A stretch of 51,243 bases of DNA. Source: Tenacibaculum finnmarkense genomovar ulcerans. GTDB taxonomy: Bacteria; Bacteroidota; Bacteroidia; Flavobacteriales; Flavobacteriaceae. The notes below the pieces were generated by a model. That model saw nothing but the letters and a program-made list of their open reading frames with translations, ran no database searches and was not told where the DNA came from. Numbering within the stretch: the first letter of the stretch is position 1; each line of letters begins with the position of its first letter. This document shows positions 10,099-19,161 of the stretch, piece after piece. A program made the translations under genes and the position numbers. Location: assembly GCF_900239495.1 (NCBI RefSeq), contig NZ_OENE01000003.1, positions 1 through 51,243 on the forward strand, written 5' to 3'.

Positions 10099-10126
10099 GA
10101 AAAAGTAAGCGTTAGCTTACTTTTTC
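10099..10126. terminator. Terminator overlapping the stop codon of the bL38-like gene
   Basis: GAAAAAGTAAGC and GCTTACTTTTTC form a perfect 12-bp stem with a GTTA loop. On the minus strand the stem begins inside the last lysine codons and includes the TAA of the 29-residue gene, so the tail of the coding sequence doubles as a terminator hairpin. Confidence 0.7.
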
Positions 10127-10206
10127 TTATGGCGATTTGCTCTTGCTCTTTTCTTTCTTTTGTGTGTCGAGATTTTTGCTCTCTTTCTTTTTTTACCGCT
10201 TGGCAT
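10117..10206 (-). CDS. Very small basic ribosomal-type protein (bL38-like)
   Basis: A 29-residue, very basic peptide on the minus strand (start MPSGKKRKRAKISTHK, end NRHKKK; more than half Lys/Arg/His). Very similar peptides are found near the HU and RNase G genes in many Bacteroidota. I recall that a peptide of this type, named bL38, was seen in the Flavobacterium ribosome structure; that link is from memory. The gene is too short for a usual gene caller. The TAA lies within a terminator hairpin. It is 55 bases behind the HU stop and likely shares its transcript. Confidence 0.8.
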   Translation of the reverse strand: MPSGKKRKRAKISTHKRKKRARANRHKKK

Positions 10207-10260
10207 AATTAAAATGTTTTATAAAATCTTCAGAAGTAAAGATTTTTGGTTAATACTTTA

Positions 10261-10551
10261 TTATTTTACAGATACTTTAGTTTTAACACCCTCTGTAAAC
10301 ACTTTTGATGGTTTAAAAGCTGGGATGTTGTGTGCAGGTATTTTAATAGTTGTATTTTTAGAAATATTTCTACCAGTTTTTTCTGCTCTTGTTTTGATAA
10401 TAAAACTACCAAAACCTCTTAAATATACATTATCTCCGCCTTCTAGTGCATCTTTTACCTCGTCCATAAACGCTTCCACAGTTGCTAATACATCTGCTTT
10501 TTCAATTCCGCTCTTATCTGAAATCTTCGATACGATATCTGCCTTTGTCAT
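10261..10551 (-). CDS. HU-family nucleoid protein
   Basis: A 96-residue DNA-bending protein of the HU/IHF family. Dimerisation helices cover about 1-40 (MTKADIVSKISDKSGIEK), GFGSF is at about 46-50, and the DNA-binding beta arm carries RNISKNTTIKIPAHNIPAF. Length and sequence are normal for HU. Its own promoter is well defined (TTG, 18 bases, TATATTTGC), with a leader of about 35 bases. It heads a short unit with the bL38-like gene. The exact orthologue (hupA, hupB) cannot be told. Confidence 0.95.
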   Translation of the reverse strand: MTKADIVSKISDKSGIEKADVLATVEAFMDEVKDALEGGDNVYLRGFGSFIIKTRAEKTGRNISKNTTIKIPAHNIPAFKPSKVFTEGVKTKVSVK

Positions 10552-10589
10552 CCTATATATATTTTGGGTTTATTCTTGAAAATGAGGCT

Positions 10590-10619
10590 GCAAATATATG
10601 ATAATTATATTTATTCCAA
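10590..10619 (-). promoter_or_regulatory. Promoter of the HU gene
   Basis: On the minus strand a -33 TTG (10619-10617) is followed after 18 bases by TATATTTGC (10598-10590), an exact match to the Bacteroidota consensus TAnnTTTGC. The start codon is about 38 bases further on. Confidence 0.8.
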
Positions 10620-10651
10620 AAAGTTAACAAGAATAAAATTTTTTTAAAAAC

Positions 10652-10690
10652 AAAAACCCTAATAATTTAAAAAATTATTAGGGTTTTTTT
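10652..10690. terminator. Terminator of the SusCD import operon
   Basis: AAAACCCTAATAATTT and AAATTATTAGGGTTTT form a 16-bp stem with a 3-base loop, with A and T runs outside. It follows the last gene of the minus-strand operon (stop at 10705) and precedes the HU promoter. Confidence 0.9.
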
Positions 10691-10704
10691 ATTGTTCTAA
10701 TAAA

Positions 10705-11952
10705 TTACAATTTTAAAACAAACCAAGCATTTGCATCGGCAGTACTTGTTAATTTAACTTGCGTTGGGGTAATTTGATCTATTGTATATGGAGCTCCTTT
10801 AATAATATAATCAACTAAAGGATCTAAATGTGTGTAATAAGACCAGTTTAAACCTTGAGCTCCTTTAGATATGGTTAATTCACTATCATTATTAATAAGT
10901 GAAAAATCTAATTTTTGCTGTGTACTCCACGTTGTTGTTGGTGCTTTCGATTTAAAAAGAATACCAGGCGAAGTTTCATTTGTCGTTGTATTTCCAAATA
11001 AAATTGAGCGCTGTAATTCTTCACCATAAGCGGCACCATTGGCATTGTATATTTCAACATATTTATTAAAAAACTCATCAGAAGTGTCTGAAGGGTTTGT
11101 GGTGTCAATACTCCAATCTTGGTTTATATTAAATGGGCTTTTAGCTAAGTCAATAACAACCTTACCATCAAGAGATGTTAATTGATTTAAGGCTTTATTT
11201 AAGGTAAATTCACTTACTTGATTACCATCAACAGTAATTGCTTCATATAATTTAATTCCTGTAGGTGTAAAGTGATACGCCATGTCAATAGCCTGTTCAA
11301 CCTCTTGATCTTCTCCATTTTCTTCTGATGTAGGAAAAGTAATATGACGGTTCGTTAGGCTAATTTCTGTAGCTTTACCATTAATGGCAGCACCAAAAAC
11401 AATAGAAATAAAACTACCAACTTCGTTTACTTTCGCTAAATATACTTCAGGAGCTTCGGTAAGTTTAAGCATTCGCATTTTATTACGCGACTGCGCTCCT
11501 GTTAAGGTAATAACATCTGCTGTTTTAGAAGTTAATGCAAACTCGTAATCACCACCAGCTCCATCAGAATCGTTACTATTTGGGTTTGCGTAATAGTGCG
11601 TTAGCCAAGTGTAGGTATTAAAGGTTAATAAGGGTCCTGCGTTTGCAATTACATCAAACATATTTGATGCTTTTGTTGCAAAGGCACTTTCATGTACAAC
11701 CTCTGTGGTTAAATCTTTATTGAATTTTACACCATAGTTAAAACCACCGATGTTTTGCTTTTCGTCAGGATAATATTCAATAATCCATCCATTTTCAGAT
11801 GAAGTTAATAAATCTCTATATTCAGAGATTGATTTTTGAATTCTAACAGAAGTCGGTTCGTTAAATATTGCTTCTTCGGTATTGTTGTTACAAGATATTG
11901 TAACCCCTACGAATAGCAAAAATACTAGGAATTTATTTATTGTTTTTTTCAT
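10705..11952 (-). CDS. DUF4302-family lipoprotein of the SusCD operon
   Basis: A 415-residue lipoprotein with signal peptide and lipobox (TISC, Cys21) and acidic/Asn residues after the Cys. The N-terminal part (SISEYRDLLTSSENGWIIEYYPD) is typical of DUF4302 proteins, which in Bacteroidota sit next to SusC/SusD pairs and have no known activity. No catalytic motif can be recognised. It is the last of four tightly packed genes, 5 bases after the metallohydrolase. By position it is probably a surface-exposed or periplasmic accessory binding protein for the imported substrate. Confidence 0.8.
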   Translation of the reverse strand: MKKTINKFLVFLLFVGVTISCNNNTEEAIFNEPTSVRIQKSISEYRDLLTSSENGWIIEYYPDEKQNIGGFNYGVKFNKDLTTEVVHESAFATKASNMFDVIANAGPLLTFNTYTWLTHYYANPNSNDSDGAGGDYEFALTSKTADVITLTGAQSRNKMRMLKLTEAPEVYLAKVNEVGSFISIVFGAAINGKATEISLTNRHITFPTSEENGEDQEVEQAIDMAYHFTPTGIKLYEAITVDGNQVSEFTLNKALNQLTSLDGKVVIDLAKSPFNINQDWSIDTTNPSDTSDEFFNKYVEIYNANGAAYGEELQRSILFGNTTTNETSPGILFKSKAPTTTWSTQQKLDFSLINNDSELTISKGAQGLNWSYYTHLDPLVDYIIKGAPYTIDQITPTQVKLTSTADANAWFVLKL

Positions 11953-11957
11953 TTTTT

Positions 11958-12830
11958 CTAGTTTATTTTATCTAAATCTTGTGAACTTAAATTGTTGTAC
12001 CTTTTTTGTATTTCAGTACGTAGCTCATCAATATCTATTTCCCAATTACTAATTAAATAACTTTTAATAATTGCCATTTTAGCATTAATAAGCGCTGCTC
12101 CTTCACCTGCTTCTACAAGTGTAGCATCCCATTTTTCGTTAGAATATAATACATAATGAGAAATTAATTCAACAAAATCATCACTTACTTGGTTACTAGA
12201 ATAATCGCTAATAAAACCTGCTTTTAAAGATTCGCCAGCTTTCCATTTTTTACTCCATTCATCGCCAATATATCCTGCACCAACAATTTGATTAAAATCA
12301 GTAGAAAAAGGTTTCTTTTGGTGTAAAACATGCCCAAATTCATGGTGAATAGTATTAAAATAAGAACTGTTTAATTCTTCAACATTCGTAACATCTAACT
12401 CATTGATGTTATAAAGCGATACTTTAAGCCCTCCTTCTGCTGTTCCTAATAAAATAGTTCCATTGCTATTATATCCTGGTGATCCTACAAAAACTAATTG
12501 TTTAGGAAAGGTTTCTTTTAAAAAGCTAGCAGGTGCTATTGCATTATAAGCATCTAAACACAAATACTTAATTAGGTTGGCTAATTTTATTGATTTTTCA
12601 TATTCAGAAGGAACTAATGTGTAATTAAAATCAGTTTGAATATCTGGTAATTTATATAAAATTTCAATATTATAAGGCGTTACAAATTCTTTCTTTAAAA
12701 ATTTGTCAAAGTCATTCTGATGCCCAAAATCAGTGTTAATGGCACTTCTGTTTGGGTTTGGTAAATTAGTTTCTTCGCAACCACTAAATGTAATGGCTAG
12801 TGCTAAAACTATATATTTTATATTTTTCAT
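11958..12830 (-). CDS. Substrate import-associated zinc metallohydrolase lipoprotein
   Basis: A 290-residue lipoprotein (signal peptide with lipobox FSGC near residue 18). It carries a zincin motif HHEFGHVLH near residues 158-166, with HEFGH as the HExxH zinc site. An acidic residue further on (in DFVELISHYV) could be the third ligand. This fits the family named substrate import-associated zinc metallohydrolase, known to neighbour RagB/SusD and TonB-linked receptors. It probably acts at the outer membrane, on a peptide-type substrate, but neither substrate nor activity is known. Gaps of 19 bases upstream and 5 bases downstream show an operon. Confidence 0.87.
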   Translation of the reverse strand: MKNIKYIVLALAITFSGCEETNLPNPNRSAINTDFGHQNDFDKFLKKEFVTPYNIEILYKLPDIQTDFNYTLVPSEYEKSIKLANLIKYLCLDAYNAIAPASFLKETFPKQLVFVGSPGYNSNGTILLGTAEGGLKVSLYNINELDVTNVEELNSSYFNTIHHEFGHVLHQKKPFSTDFNQIVGAGYIGDEWSKKWKAGESLKAGFISDYSSNQVSDDFVELISHYVLYSNEKWDATLVEAGEGAALINAKMAIIKSYLISNWEIDIDELRTEIQKRYNNLSSQDLDKIN

Positions 12831-12849
12831 AATTGTAGTAATTTTAGTT

Positions 12850-14409
12850 TTATCTAGGGTTAGGAGTTAAACCTGCGGTAATAACATCTTTAGGTAATTG
12901 TAATGCTTTACGGTTGTCGTTTGCTGTTAAAACATCGGCAACACTAATTGCTCCGTTTTTACCATTTAGGTATCTTGGTACAACAATTCCGTATCGTTTA
13001 TTATCAAACCATCTTAAACCATCGTGCATTGTTAATATTCTTCTTAATTGAAGTGTATAATGTAACATGTTTTCTTGCGTACCAGCTGTTACTGTAAAAG
13101 AAGCGGTTAATTTTTTCTTCTGTGTAGCGGTAGCTTCTGTTGAATAAGGAACAGCATTGTAAAAAGTGTTTACTTGGTCAATAGTAGTTGTTGGTTGTTT
13201 TTGATTATAATTCATCGTAAATGAATTTAAATCTGCTAGGGCAGCATCGTATTGCTTTAACATTACGTTTGCTTCTGCTCTTACTAACAAAGTCTCATCC
13301 GTAGTAAATGGTGTTCGAACAGTTTTTAAATAACCAGTTTGTGCAACAGCATCTTTAGTTTCAAATAAAGACGGTAATTTCATAAACAACGTTTTATCTA
13401 AATTAGTTGTTTCATATACAACAGGTTTGTTATAAGGAAATAAACTAGCATTATCAGCCCATGGTAAGGCAACGCTTAATGTTTCTCTATTGGCAATAGC
13501 ACTCGTGTGGTTAAAACGTGAACCTCTAAAAAAACCACCAAAATGACGCCCCGCACTTGATGAATATGCTTGGGTAAATAAAGCACTAGGGTCTTCATAA
13601 TATGCCTTAGTTATAGGGTCTTGTTTTTTAACAACTTCACTTAAAGCTTTCCAATCTCTTAATACACTAGAAGGATTTACTGTTACTACAACAGAAGCAT
13701 ATTTCTTTGCTTTTGCCCAGTTTTCGTAGTATAAGTTAAAACGTGCTGCAAAGGCATAAGATGCTTTTACATTAAAGTGATATTTAGGTACGGTGTAAAT
13801 ATTATCGCTAATAAGTGGCAATCCTTTTTCAATATCTTTATTGATTTTTTGATACACTTCTTTTACGGTACCTCTTTTATATTTAGGGTTAAGTCTTGTT
13901 TCAGGAGCTTCTAAATAAGGAATCCCTAAATCAGTATTGCTACTTTTAGCGCTGTAGTGTTTACTAAACATATTAACCAATATAAAATGGCTATAAGCTC
14001 TGGCAATCAAAGCTTCTCCTTTTTCAGCAGCTAATGAAGCAGGGTTGCTGCTATTTTCAATTGAAGCTAGTGCTTGGTTTGCATTTGCAATGGCATTATA
14101 ACAGCTTCCCCAAAGTGAAGCAGGCCCGTCATTATCGGTTTCAGTGATTTCTTTCCAGTACGATACTTGCTCTAAAAATAGATCGGTGTTTGGGTTGTCT
14201 AAACCGTAATCGTCAATATTATCAGAAGATAGTTCAGCTAACATACCATAACTAGTGCTAGGGTATGCTGAAACTAATATTTTTCTAATCTTATTATTGT
14301 TGTCTATTTCTGTTCTGTTATCAGGTAATTCGTCTAAAAAGTCACCACAAGAAATTGCAATGAAAGACAAAAGAGCGATTGCCAGTAATTTATTTATATT
14401 ATTTTTCAT
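12850..14409 (-). CDS. RagB/SusD-family surface substrate-binding lipoprotein
   Basis: A 519-residue SusD-like lipoprotein. The signal peptide ends at a lipobox (AISC, Cys21) followed by GDFLDELPDN, the start typical of SusD proteins. TPR-like helices follow (AIANANQALASIEN; GEALIARAYSHFILVNMF), and the C-terminal half has the expected repeats of helix pairs (LVRAEANVMLKQYDAALADLN). It should form the lid over the SusC barrel 16 bases upstream and bind the ligand. Its ligand cannot be read from sequence; there is no glycoside hydrolase, sulfatase or polysaccharide lyase near, which argues against a classical polysaccharide locus. Confidence 0.93.
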   Translation of the reverse strand: MKNNINKLLAIALLSFIAISCGDFLDELPDNRTEIDNNNKIRKILVSAYPSTSYGMLAELSSDNIDDYGLDNPNTDLFLEQVSYWKEITETDNDGPASLWGSCYNAIANANQALASIENSSNPASLAAEKGEALIARAYSHFILVNMFSKHYSAKSSNTDLGIPYLEAPETRLNPKYKRGTVKEVYQKINKDIEKGLPLISDNIYTVPKYHFNVKASYAFAARFNLYYENWAKAKKYASVVVTVNPSSVLRDWKALSEVVKKQDPITKAYYEDPSALFTQAYSSSAGRHFGGFFRGSRFNHTSAIANRETLSVALPWADNASLFPYNKPVVYETTNLDKTLFMKLPSLFETKDAVAQTGYLKTVRTPFTTDETLLVRAEANVMLKQYDAALADLNSFTMNYNQKQPTTTIDQVNTFYNAVPYSTEATATQKKKLTASFTVTAGTQENMLHYTLQLRRILTMHDGLRWFDNKRYGIVVPRYLNGKNGAISVADVLTANDNRKALQLPKDVITAGLTPNPR

Positions 14410-14425
14410 TTTTTAATTTTAAAAA

Positions 14426-17400
14426 TTATAATCCTAATTTCAATGTAAATGTAATTTGCTTCGCTAAAGGACTTGCAACTCCACCAGCGTTGAAAAATTC
14501 AGGGTCTTGTCCGTTTAATTTATCATCAGAATACAATAAAAATAAGTTAGTTGCTTGTAATTTTAAAGACAAACTTTTAACATTTATTTTAGTTACATAT
14601 TCTTTAGGAAATTGGAAAGCTAATGAAACTTCTTTTAAACGTACAAAATCTCCTTTTGCAATTCGAGCATCAGAATAATTATACGCATTATAAGCAGTTC
14701 TTAAATCATATTCACCAACTCTGTTTTCTTGTCTTGTACTAGCAATTACAGGTACGTTTGTGAACTTTTCATCCCCAGGTAATATCCATCTGTTTTCAAA
14801 TTCTTTTGGTAAGGCTGATAAATCAGAATATCTTGAACTAAAAACAGGATTTAAACGGATTACATTACCAAATGAGTAAGTTGTAAAGATGTTTAAACGT
14901 AAGTTTTTGTATTTAAAAATGTTTCCAAAACTACCAACATCTGTTGGGTCAGCAGAACCTGAATATTTTAAAAAGTCTAATTTGTCTCTTTCTTGAAAAT
15001 TTAATTCTCCAATAGATACATTACCTTCTTGATCTTGAAAAGTAGGTAAACCTTCTTCGTTTAAACCAGCAAAAGGAATTGAGAAAATAGCTTTTACAGG
15101 GTATCCTTGTTTAGCAAAACCATATCCTGTTACTAAATCGATAACTCTTTGTTGTGAATCTAATTTTGTAACTTCATTTTTTGTTTTAGAATATACAAAA
15201 CTTGTTTGCCAAGAAAAATCTTCTGTTTTAATAGGAGTTCCAGAAATTGATAATTCTAAACCACTTGATTTCATTTCAGCAATATTACCATATTTTATAA
15301 TTTCACCACCAATACCTTGAGTATTTGTAGGGCCAATAAGATCAAAGTTATTTCTTTGGTACCAATCTGCACCAATAGCTAAACGACCGTCAAAAAGACT
15401 GGTATCAAAACCAAGATTTAATTCATGTTTCTTTTCGTAAGTTAATTCGCTATTTTCTAAGCCAGCTACGTATAAAGCACTTTCTTTACTTCCTGCAGAA
15501 GGTCTCCAAGGGTTATAACTTCTGATGTCAACTAATGAGTTTGAAACGCTTTCAGGACCTCTATCGGCAGTTAAACTGTATGAAGCTCTAAAAGTAAGGC
15601 TTTCTAAAGGGTCTAAATGAACAAAGAAATCTTCTTCATGTACATTCCAAGCACCAGATACATTCCAAGTAGGTAACCATCTAGATGCTTTCGATTTTCC
15701 TAATTTATTTGATCCTTCATAACGGAAAGTACCATTAAGAGTATAACGTCTTTTCCAAGAATATGTAGTGTTTCCAAAAAAGGCTAAGTTTCTGTATTTT
15801 GTATTTTTTAAACCGTAGTAAAGGGTGTTTTCTTCAATACTTTTTTTGAATAATTCATAGCCATAAAAAGGCACTTCTCCTAAAGAGTATTGTAGTCCCC
15901 ATCCTGTAAAATTGGTTTTCTTTCTATCTGCAGAATTAGCCTCAGCCCCTGCGTAAAAGTTTACCGTATGGTCATCGTTAATAACATCTTTATATGAAAA
16001 AGTTCCTCTAAAATCATAGCCTAACATACTATGTGTAGTTTTTCTGAAAATTCCTCCTTCTGGTAAAACACTAATAGGTGTAGCGTATTGATTGTCAGGA
16101 TCGGTATATAAAAATGGGTTGGCATTTCTAATAATTTCATTATAATCGGCTCTAAAAGCATTTGCCTGATTAGAAAACTCAGTAGTATTATGCTCTAAAG
16201 ATGAGGTTTGGTATTTTAAAGCTCCTAATGCACTAAGGTTTATCTTAGAGTTTACTTTGTATTTTAATTCACTTTGAAATTTTAAGTCAACTACATTAAT
16301 ATCAATATAATTTTCTTCTAATTCTTTAGAAATATTAAAATCAGTGTAATTTCTAGTATAATTTTTAGTTGGGTCTAAAACTCTAGAAGTATTAAGGGCG
16401 TAAGAAAAAGGATTGATATCAAAATCTCTTTTTACGGTACCTGTTACCAAATCAGTATCTTGCGATAAAGTTCCTGGTGCTTTTTGTTTTCTAAAAGAAC
16501 CGTTACTAATACTACTTAAAGTTAATTTATCAGAAATTTTAAAGATTGATTTAAAATTAGCCGTATATCTGTTAACGCTACTAGCTTTTGTCCATCCTGG
16601 ATCTACCATAGCACTTAATGAAGCATAATAAGTAGCTCTATCGGTACCTGAAGATACATTTACCGCATGACTTTGTAAAGCATTAATATTAAATAATTCT
16701 TTAAACCAGTCGGTATTTCTAAGTTCTGCTTTTCTTAAAAAAGCTGCTCTAGATTGTGCTGTATTTCGAACGATAAAATTTCCGTTAGCATCTAATTTAT
16801 CGTATAATTGATACATTTCACCATACACACCGCTTTCTCTAGCATTTGCAACTTTACTATAATTTAACCATCCACCAGCACGCATTTCTTCATAAACAGA
16901 CATCTGTTCTTGTGAATTCATGATGTTAAAATCATTATAACTAGGTCTCATTCTAAAGGTAGTTGAGTTTGTATAATTAACATTACTAACACCCGCTTTA
17001 CCTTTTTTAGTGGTAATTACAATAACACCTGCCATAGCACGTGCACCGTAAATTGAAGTAGCAGAACCATCTTTTAAAACCTCAAAACTTTCAATATCGT
17101 CAGAGTTTAAACCTGCAATTGCTGAACTTATTAAGGTACTTGCATCTCCTGATGATAAATCTCCAGCAGAAACGTCAATAGCATCTTCTAAAATAATACC
17201 ATCAACCACCCATAAAGGTTTTGAATTTCCATAAATTGATGTTGCACCACGTACTCTAATTCTTGGAGCAGCACCAAAAGTTCCCGATACATTCTGTACC
17301 GTAACCCCAGCAGCTCTACCTTCAAGCCCTCTACTAATTTCAGGAACACCATCTAATTTGATATCCGCAGCTTTTAAAGAAGTTGAAGCCCCTGTAAATA

Positions 17401-17743
17401 ATCTTTTATCGGTAACAGTAATACCTGTAACCACAATTTCGTTTAAAAGATTTTCATCTTCAGTCATAACAACATTGATAGCTGCCGTTGAATTTACTGT
17501 TTTTTTAACAGTTTTCATTCCTACGAAACTAAAAACAAGTACATCTTTTTGTGTTGTTTTAATGGTGTATTGTCCATCAAAATCTGTTTCTGTACCAAAA
17601 GCAGTACCTTTGATTAAAATAGTAACACCTGGTAATGGTCCTGATTGATCAGAAACAACCCCTGAGGTTGTTATTTTTTGCCCATAGGTGAGCTGAAAAG
17701 TTAAGATAAAAAACACTATTAATGTTTTTGTAATTTGTTGCAT
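14426..17743 (-). CDS. SusC/RagA-family TonB-linked outer membrane receptor
   Basis: A 1105-residue TonB-dependent transporter. After the signal peptide (1-21) comes the carboxypeptidase-D-like beta-sandwich (about 25-95, GVVSDQSGPLPGVTILIKG), a TonB-box region (NEIVVTGITV, about 106-115), the plug domain (GVPEISRGLEGRAAGVTV ... IRVRGATSI ... VLKDGSATSIYGARAMAGVI), and a large barrel ending in a strand with terminal Leu (ITFTLKLGL). It imports large nutrients through the outer membrane using TonB energy, with SusD as lid. It is the first gene of the four-gene operon. No ECF sigma/anti-sigma pair or hybrid two-component regulator lies beside it. Confidence 0.95.
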   Translation of the reverse strand: MQQITKTLIVFFILTFQLTYGQKITTSGVVSDQSGPLPGVTILIKGTAFGTETDFDGQYTIKTTQKDVLVFSFVGMKTVKKTVNSTAAINVVMTEDENLLNEIVVTGITVTDKRLFTGASTSLKAADIKLDGVPEISRGLEGRAAGVTVQNVSGTFGAAPRIRVRGATSIYGNSKPLWVVDGIILEDAIDVSAGDLSSGDASTLISSAIAGLNSDDIESFEVLKDGSATSIYGARAMAGVIVITTKKGKAGVSNVNYTNSTTFRMRPSYNDFNIMNSQEQMSVYEEMRAGGWLNYSKVANARESGVYGEMYQLYDKLDANGNFIVRNTAQSRAAFLRKAELRNTDWFKELFNINALQSHAVNVSSGTDRATYYASLSAMVDPGWTKASSVNRYTANFKSIFKISDKLTLSSISNGSFRKQKAPGTLSQDTDLVTGTVKRDFDINPFSYALNTSRVLDPTKNYTRNYTDFNISKELEENYIDINVVDLKFQSELKYKVNSKINLSALGALKYQTSSLEHNTTEFSNQANAFRADYNEIIRNANPFLYTDPDNQYATPISVLPEGGIFRKTTHSMLGYDFRGTFSYKDVINDDHTVNFYAGAEANSADRKKTNFTGWGLQYSLGEVPFYGYELFKKSIEENTLYYGLKNTKYRNLAFFGNTTYSWKRRYTLNGTFRYEGSNKLGKSKASRWLPTWNVSGAWNVHEEDFFVHLDPLESLTFRASYSLTADRGPESVSNSLVDIRSYNPWRPSAGSKESALYVAGLENSELTYEKKHELNLGFDTSLFDGRLAIGADWYQRNNFDLIGPTNTQGIGGEIIKYGNIAEMKSSGLELSISGTPIKTEDFSWQTSFVYSKTKNEVTKLDSQQRVIDLVTGYGFAKQGYPVKAIFSIPFAGLNEEGLPTFQDQEGNVSIGELNFQERDKLDFLKYSGSADPTDVGSFGNIFKYKNLRLNIFTTYSFGNVIRLNPVFSSRYSDLSALPKEFENRWILPGDEKFTNVPVIASTRQENRVGEYDLRTAYNAYNYSDARIAKGDFVRLKEVSLAFQFPKEYVTKINVKSLSLKLQATNLFLLYSDDKLNGQDPEFFNAGGVASPLAKQITFTLKLGL

Positions 17744-18081
17744 AAAATTAAATATTTGAATTAGTAATTTTGAATTAATAAAGTATTAAAATTGAAGGGT
17801 TGTTTTCTAAACGTTAAATTAAAGATACAATATTAACAAAATTTTAGCTTATTTAGGCTCTTTTTATTGATTTTTTAATAAATAACAGCTATCGGTTAAT
17901 AATTAACAATGATGATTATGAGTGTTTTAGCTTATTAAAATTAAAATATTTATGCCTGTTTTAGAAGATAAAAAAACTAATTTTTAACGATTTTTTATGA
18001 ATATAGGTGTGGCTAATTAATTTTTAAGACCTTAAAATGCTTAAAAAAGAATCCAAATAGTTCATTTAAAATAAAACCCCA
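17744..18081. other. Gene-free divergent region between susC and mutY
   Basis: These 338 bases separate the divergent susC and mutY genes and must hold both promoters. The sequence is extremely AT-rich. No exact TAnnTTTG box in a sensible position was found for either gene; TAATATTG on the minus strand near 17836 is one mismatch away. No repeat, hairpin of note or short gene was seen. Confidence 0.4.
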
Positions 18082-19122
18082 ATGATTACCTCACAACTTA
18101 TATACTGGTATTTAAAAAATAAAAGAGATTTACCTTGGCGTAAAACCAAGGATCCTTATTTAGTTTGGTTAAGCGAAATAATGCTACAACAAACACGAGT
18201 AGCTCAAGGATTGCCTTATTTTATAAGTTTTACAACAAGCTTTGAAACCGTTTTCGATTTAGCTAAAGCAGATCAAACCACGGTACTTAAATTATGGCAA
18301 GGATTAGGCTATTATTCAAGAGCTAGAAACCTACATTTTACAGCAAAACAAGTAGCAAATGAATTTGATGGTGTTTTTCCGAATACCTATAAAGAACTCT
18401 TAAAATTAAAAGGAATTGGAGATTATACTGCATCGGCAATTGCATCGGTTTGTTATGACGAACCTGTGGCAGTTGTTGACGGAAACGTGTACCGAGTTTT
18501 AGCCCGTTATTTCGGTATAAATACACCTATTAATTCATCCAAAGGAATTAAAGAATTTAAAGAATTAGCACAAACATTAATTGATGTATCGCAACCAGGA
18601 ATGTACAACCAGGCAATTATGGATTTTGGCGCTTTACAATGCAAACCTCAAAACCCATTATGCGATTCTTGCCCCTTATCAGAAAGTTGTGTGGCTTTAG
18701 ATAAAAAATTAATTAAAGAACTTCCTGTAAAAGAGAAAAAAACAAAGGTTAAAAAGCGATATTTCAATTATTTAGTTGTTGTTACAGATGATCATAAAAC
18801 CAATATCGAACAACGAATAGGCAAAGGAATTTGGCAAGGATTGTATCAATTTCCATTAATTGAAACAATAACAGCTATTAATGAAACACAATTAATTGAG
18901 CAGCCTGAATTTGCTGAATTTTTTCCAAAAGAAACGGTATTGTCGTTATTTAATCAAAAAGATATTGTTCATAAATTATCACATCAACATTTATCGACCA
19001 AATTTTGGATTGTAAAAACAACAAAGACCTCTAGTAAAACCATTTTGTGGAACGATATTAAGCAATACCCTGTGCCAGTGTTAATTGATAATTTTTTAAA
19101 CGAATTTTTAACGAAGGCTTAG
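18082..19122 (+). CDS. mutY: A/G-specific adenine glycosylase MutY
   Basis: A 346-residue base-excision repair glycosylase that removes adenine opposite 8-oxoguanine. The catalytic Glu is in WLSEIMLQQTRV near residue 32, the helix-hairpin-helix is LKGIGDYTASAIA with catalytic Asp near 133 (VDGNVYRV), and the [4Fe-4S] ligands fit C-x6-C-x2-C-x5-C from about 187. A NUDIX-like C-terminal domain follows (about 225-346). It begins a run with ssb, gldE and gldD that is conserved in gliding flavobacteria, 39 bases before ssb. Confidence 0.95.
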   Translation: MITSQLIYWYLKNKRDLPWRKTKDPYLVWLSEIMLQQTRVAQGLPYFISFTTSFETVFDLAKADQTTVLKLWQGLGYYSRARNLHFTAKQVANEFDGVFPNTYKELLKLKGIGDYTASAIASVCYDEPVAVVDGNVYRVLARYFGINTPINSSKGIKEFKELAQTLIDVSQPGMYNQAIMDFGALQCKPQNPLCDSCPLSESCVALDKKLIKELPVKEKKTKVKKRYFNYLVVVTDDHKTNIEQRIGKGIWQGLYQFPLIETITAINETQLIEQPEFAEFFPKETVLSLFNQKDIVHKLSHQHLSTKFWIVKTTKTSSKTILWNDIKQYPVPVLIDNFLNEFLTKA

Positions 19123-19131
19123 TTAATTTCG

Positions 19132-19139
19132 TATATTTG
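19132..19139 (+). promoter_or_regulatory. Probable -7 promoter box of ssb
   Basis: TATATTTG 22 bases before the ssb ATG matches TAnnTTTG. It starts just after the mutY stop, so ssb-gldE-gldD can be transcribed apart from mutY. No clear -33 TTG is present. Confidence 0.5.
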
Positions 19140-19161
19140 ATTTTACACAAATAATGAACAC

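Noticed and set aside
10160..10579. An open frame of 139 codons on the plus strand opposite the HU and bL38-like genes
   Set aside because: It is antisense to two recognisable genes and its composition is that of a complement of Lys-rich coding sequence.
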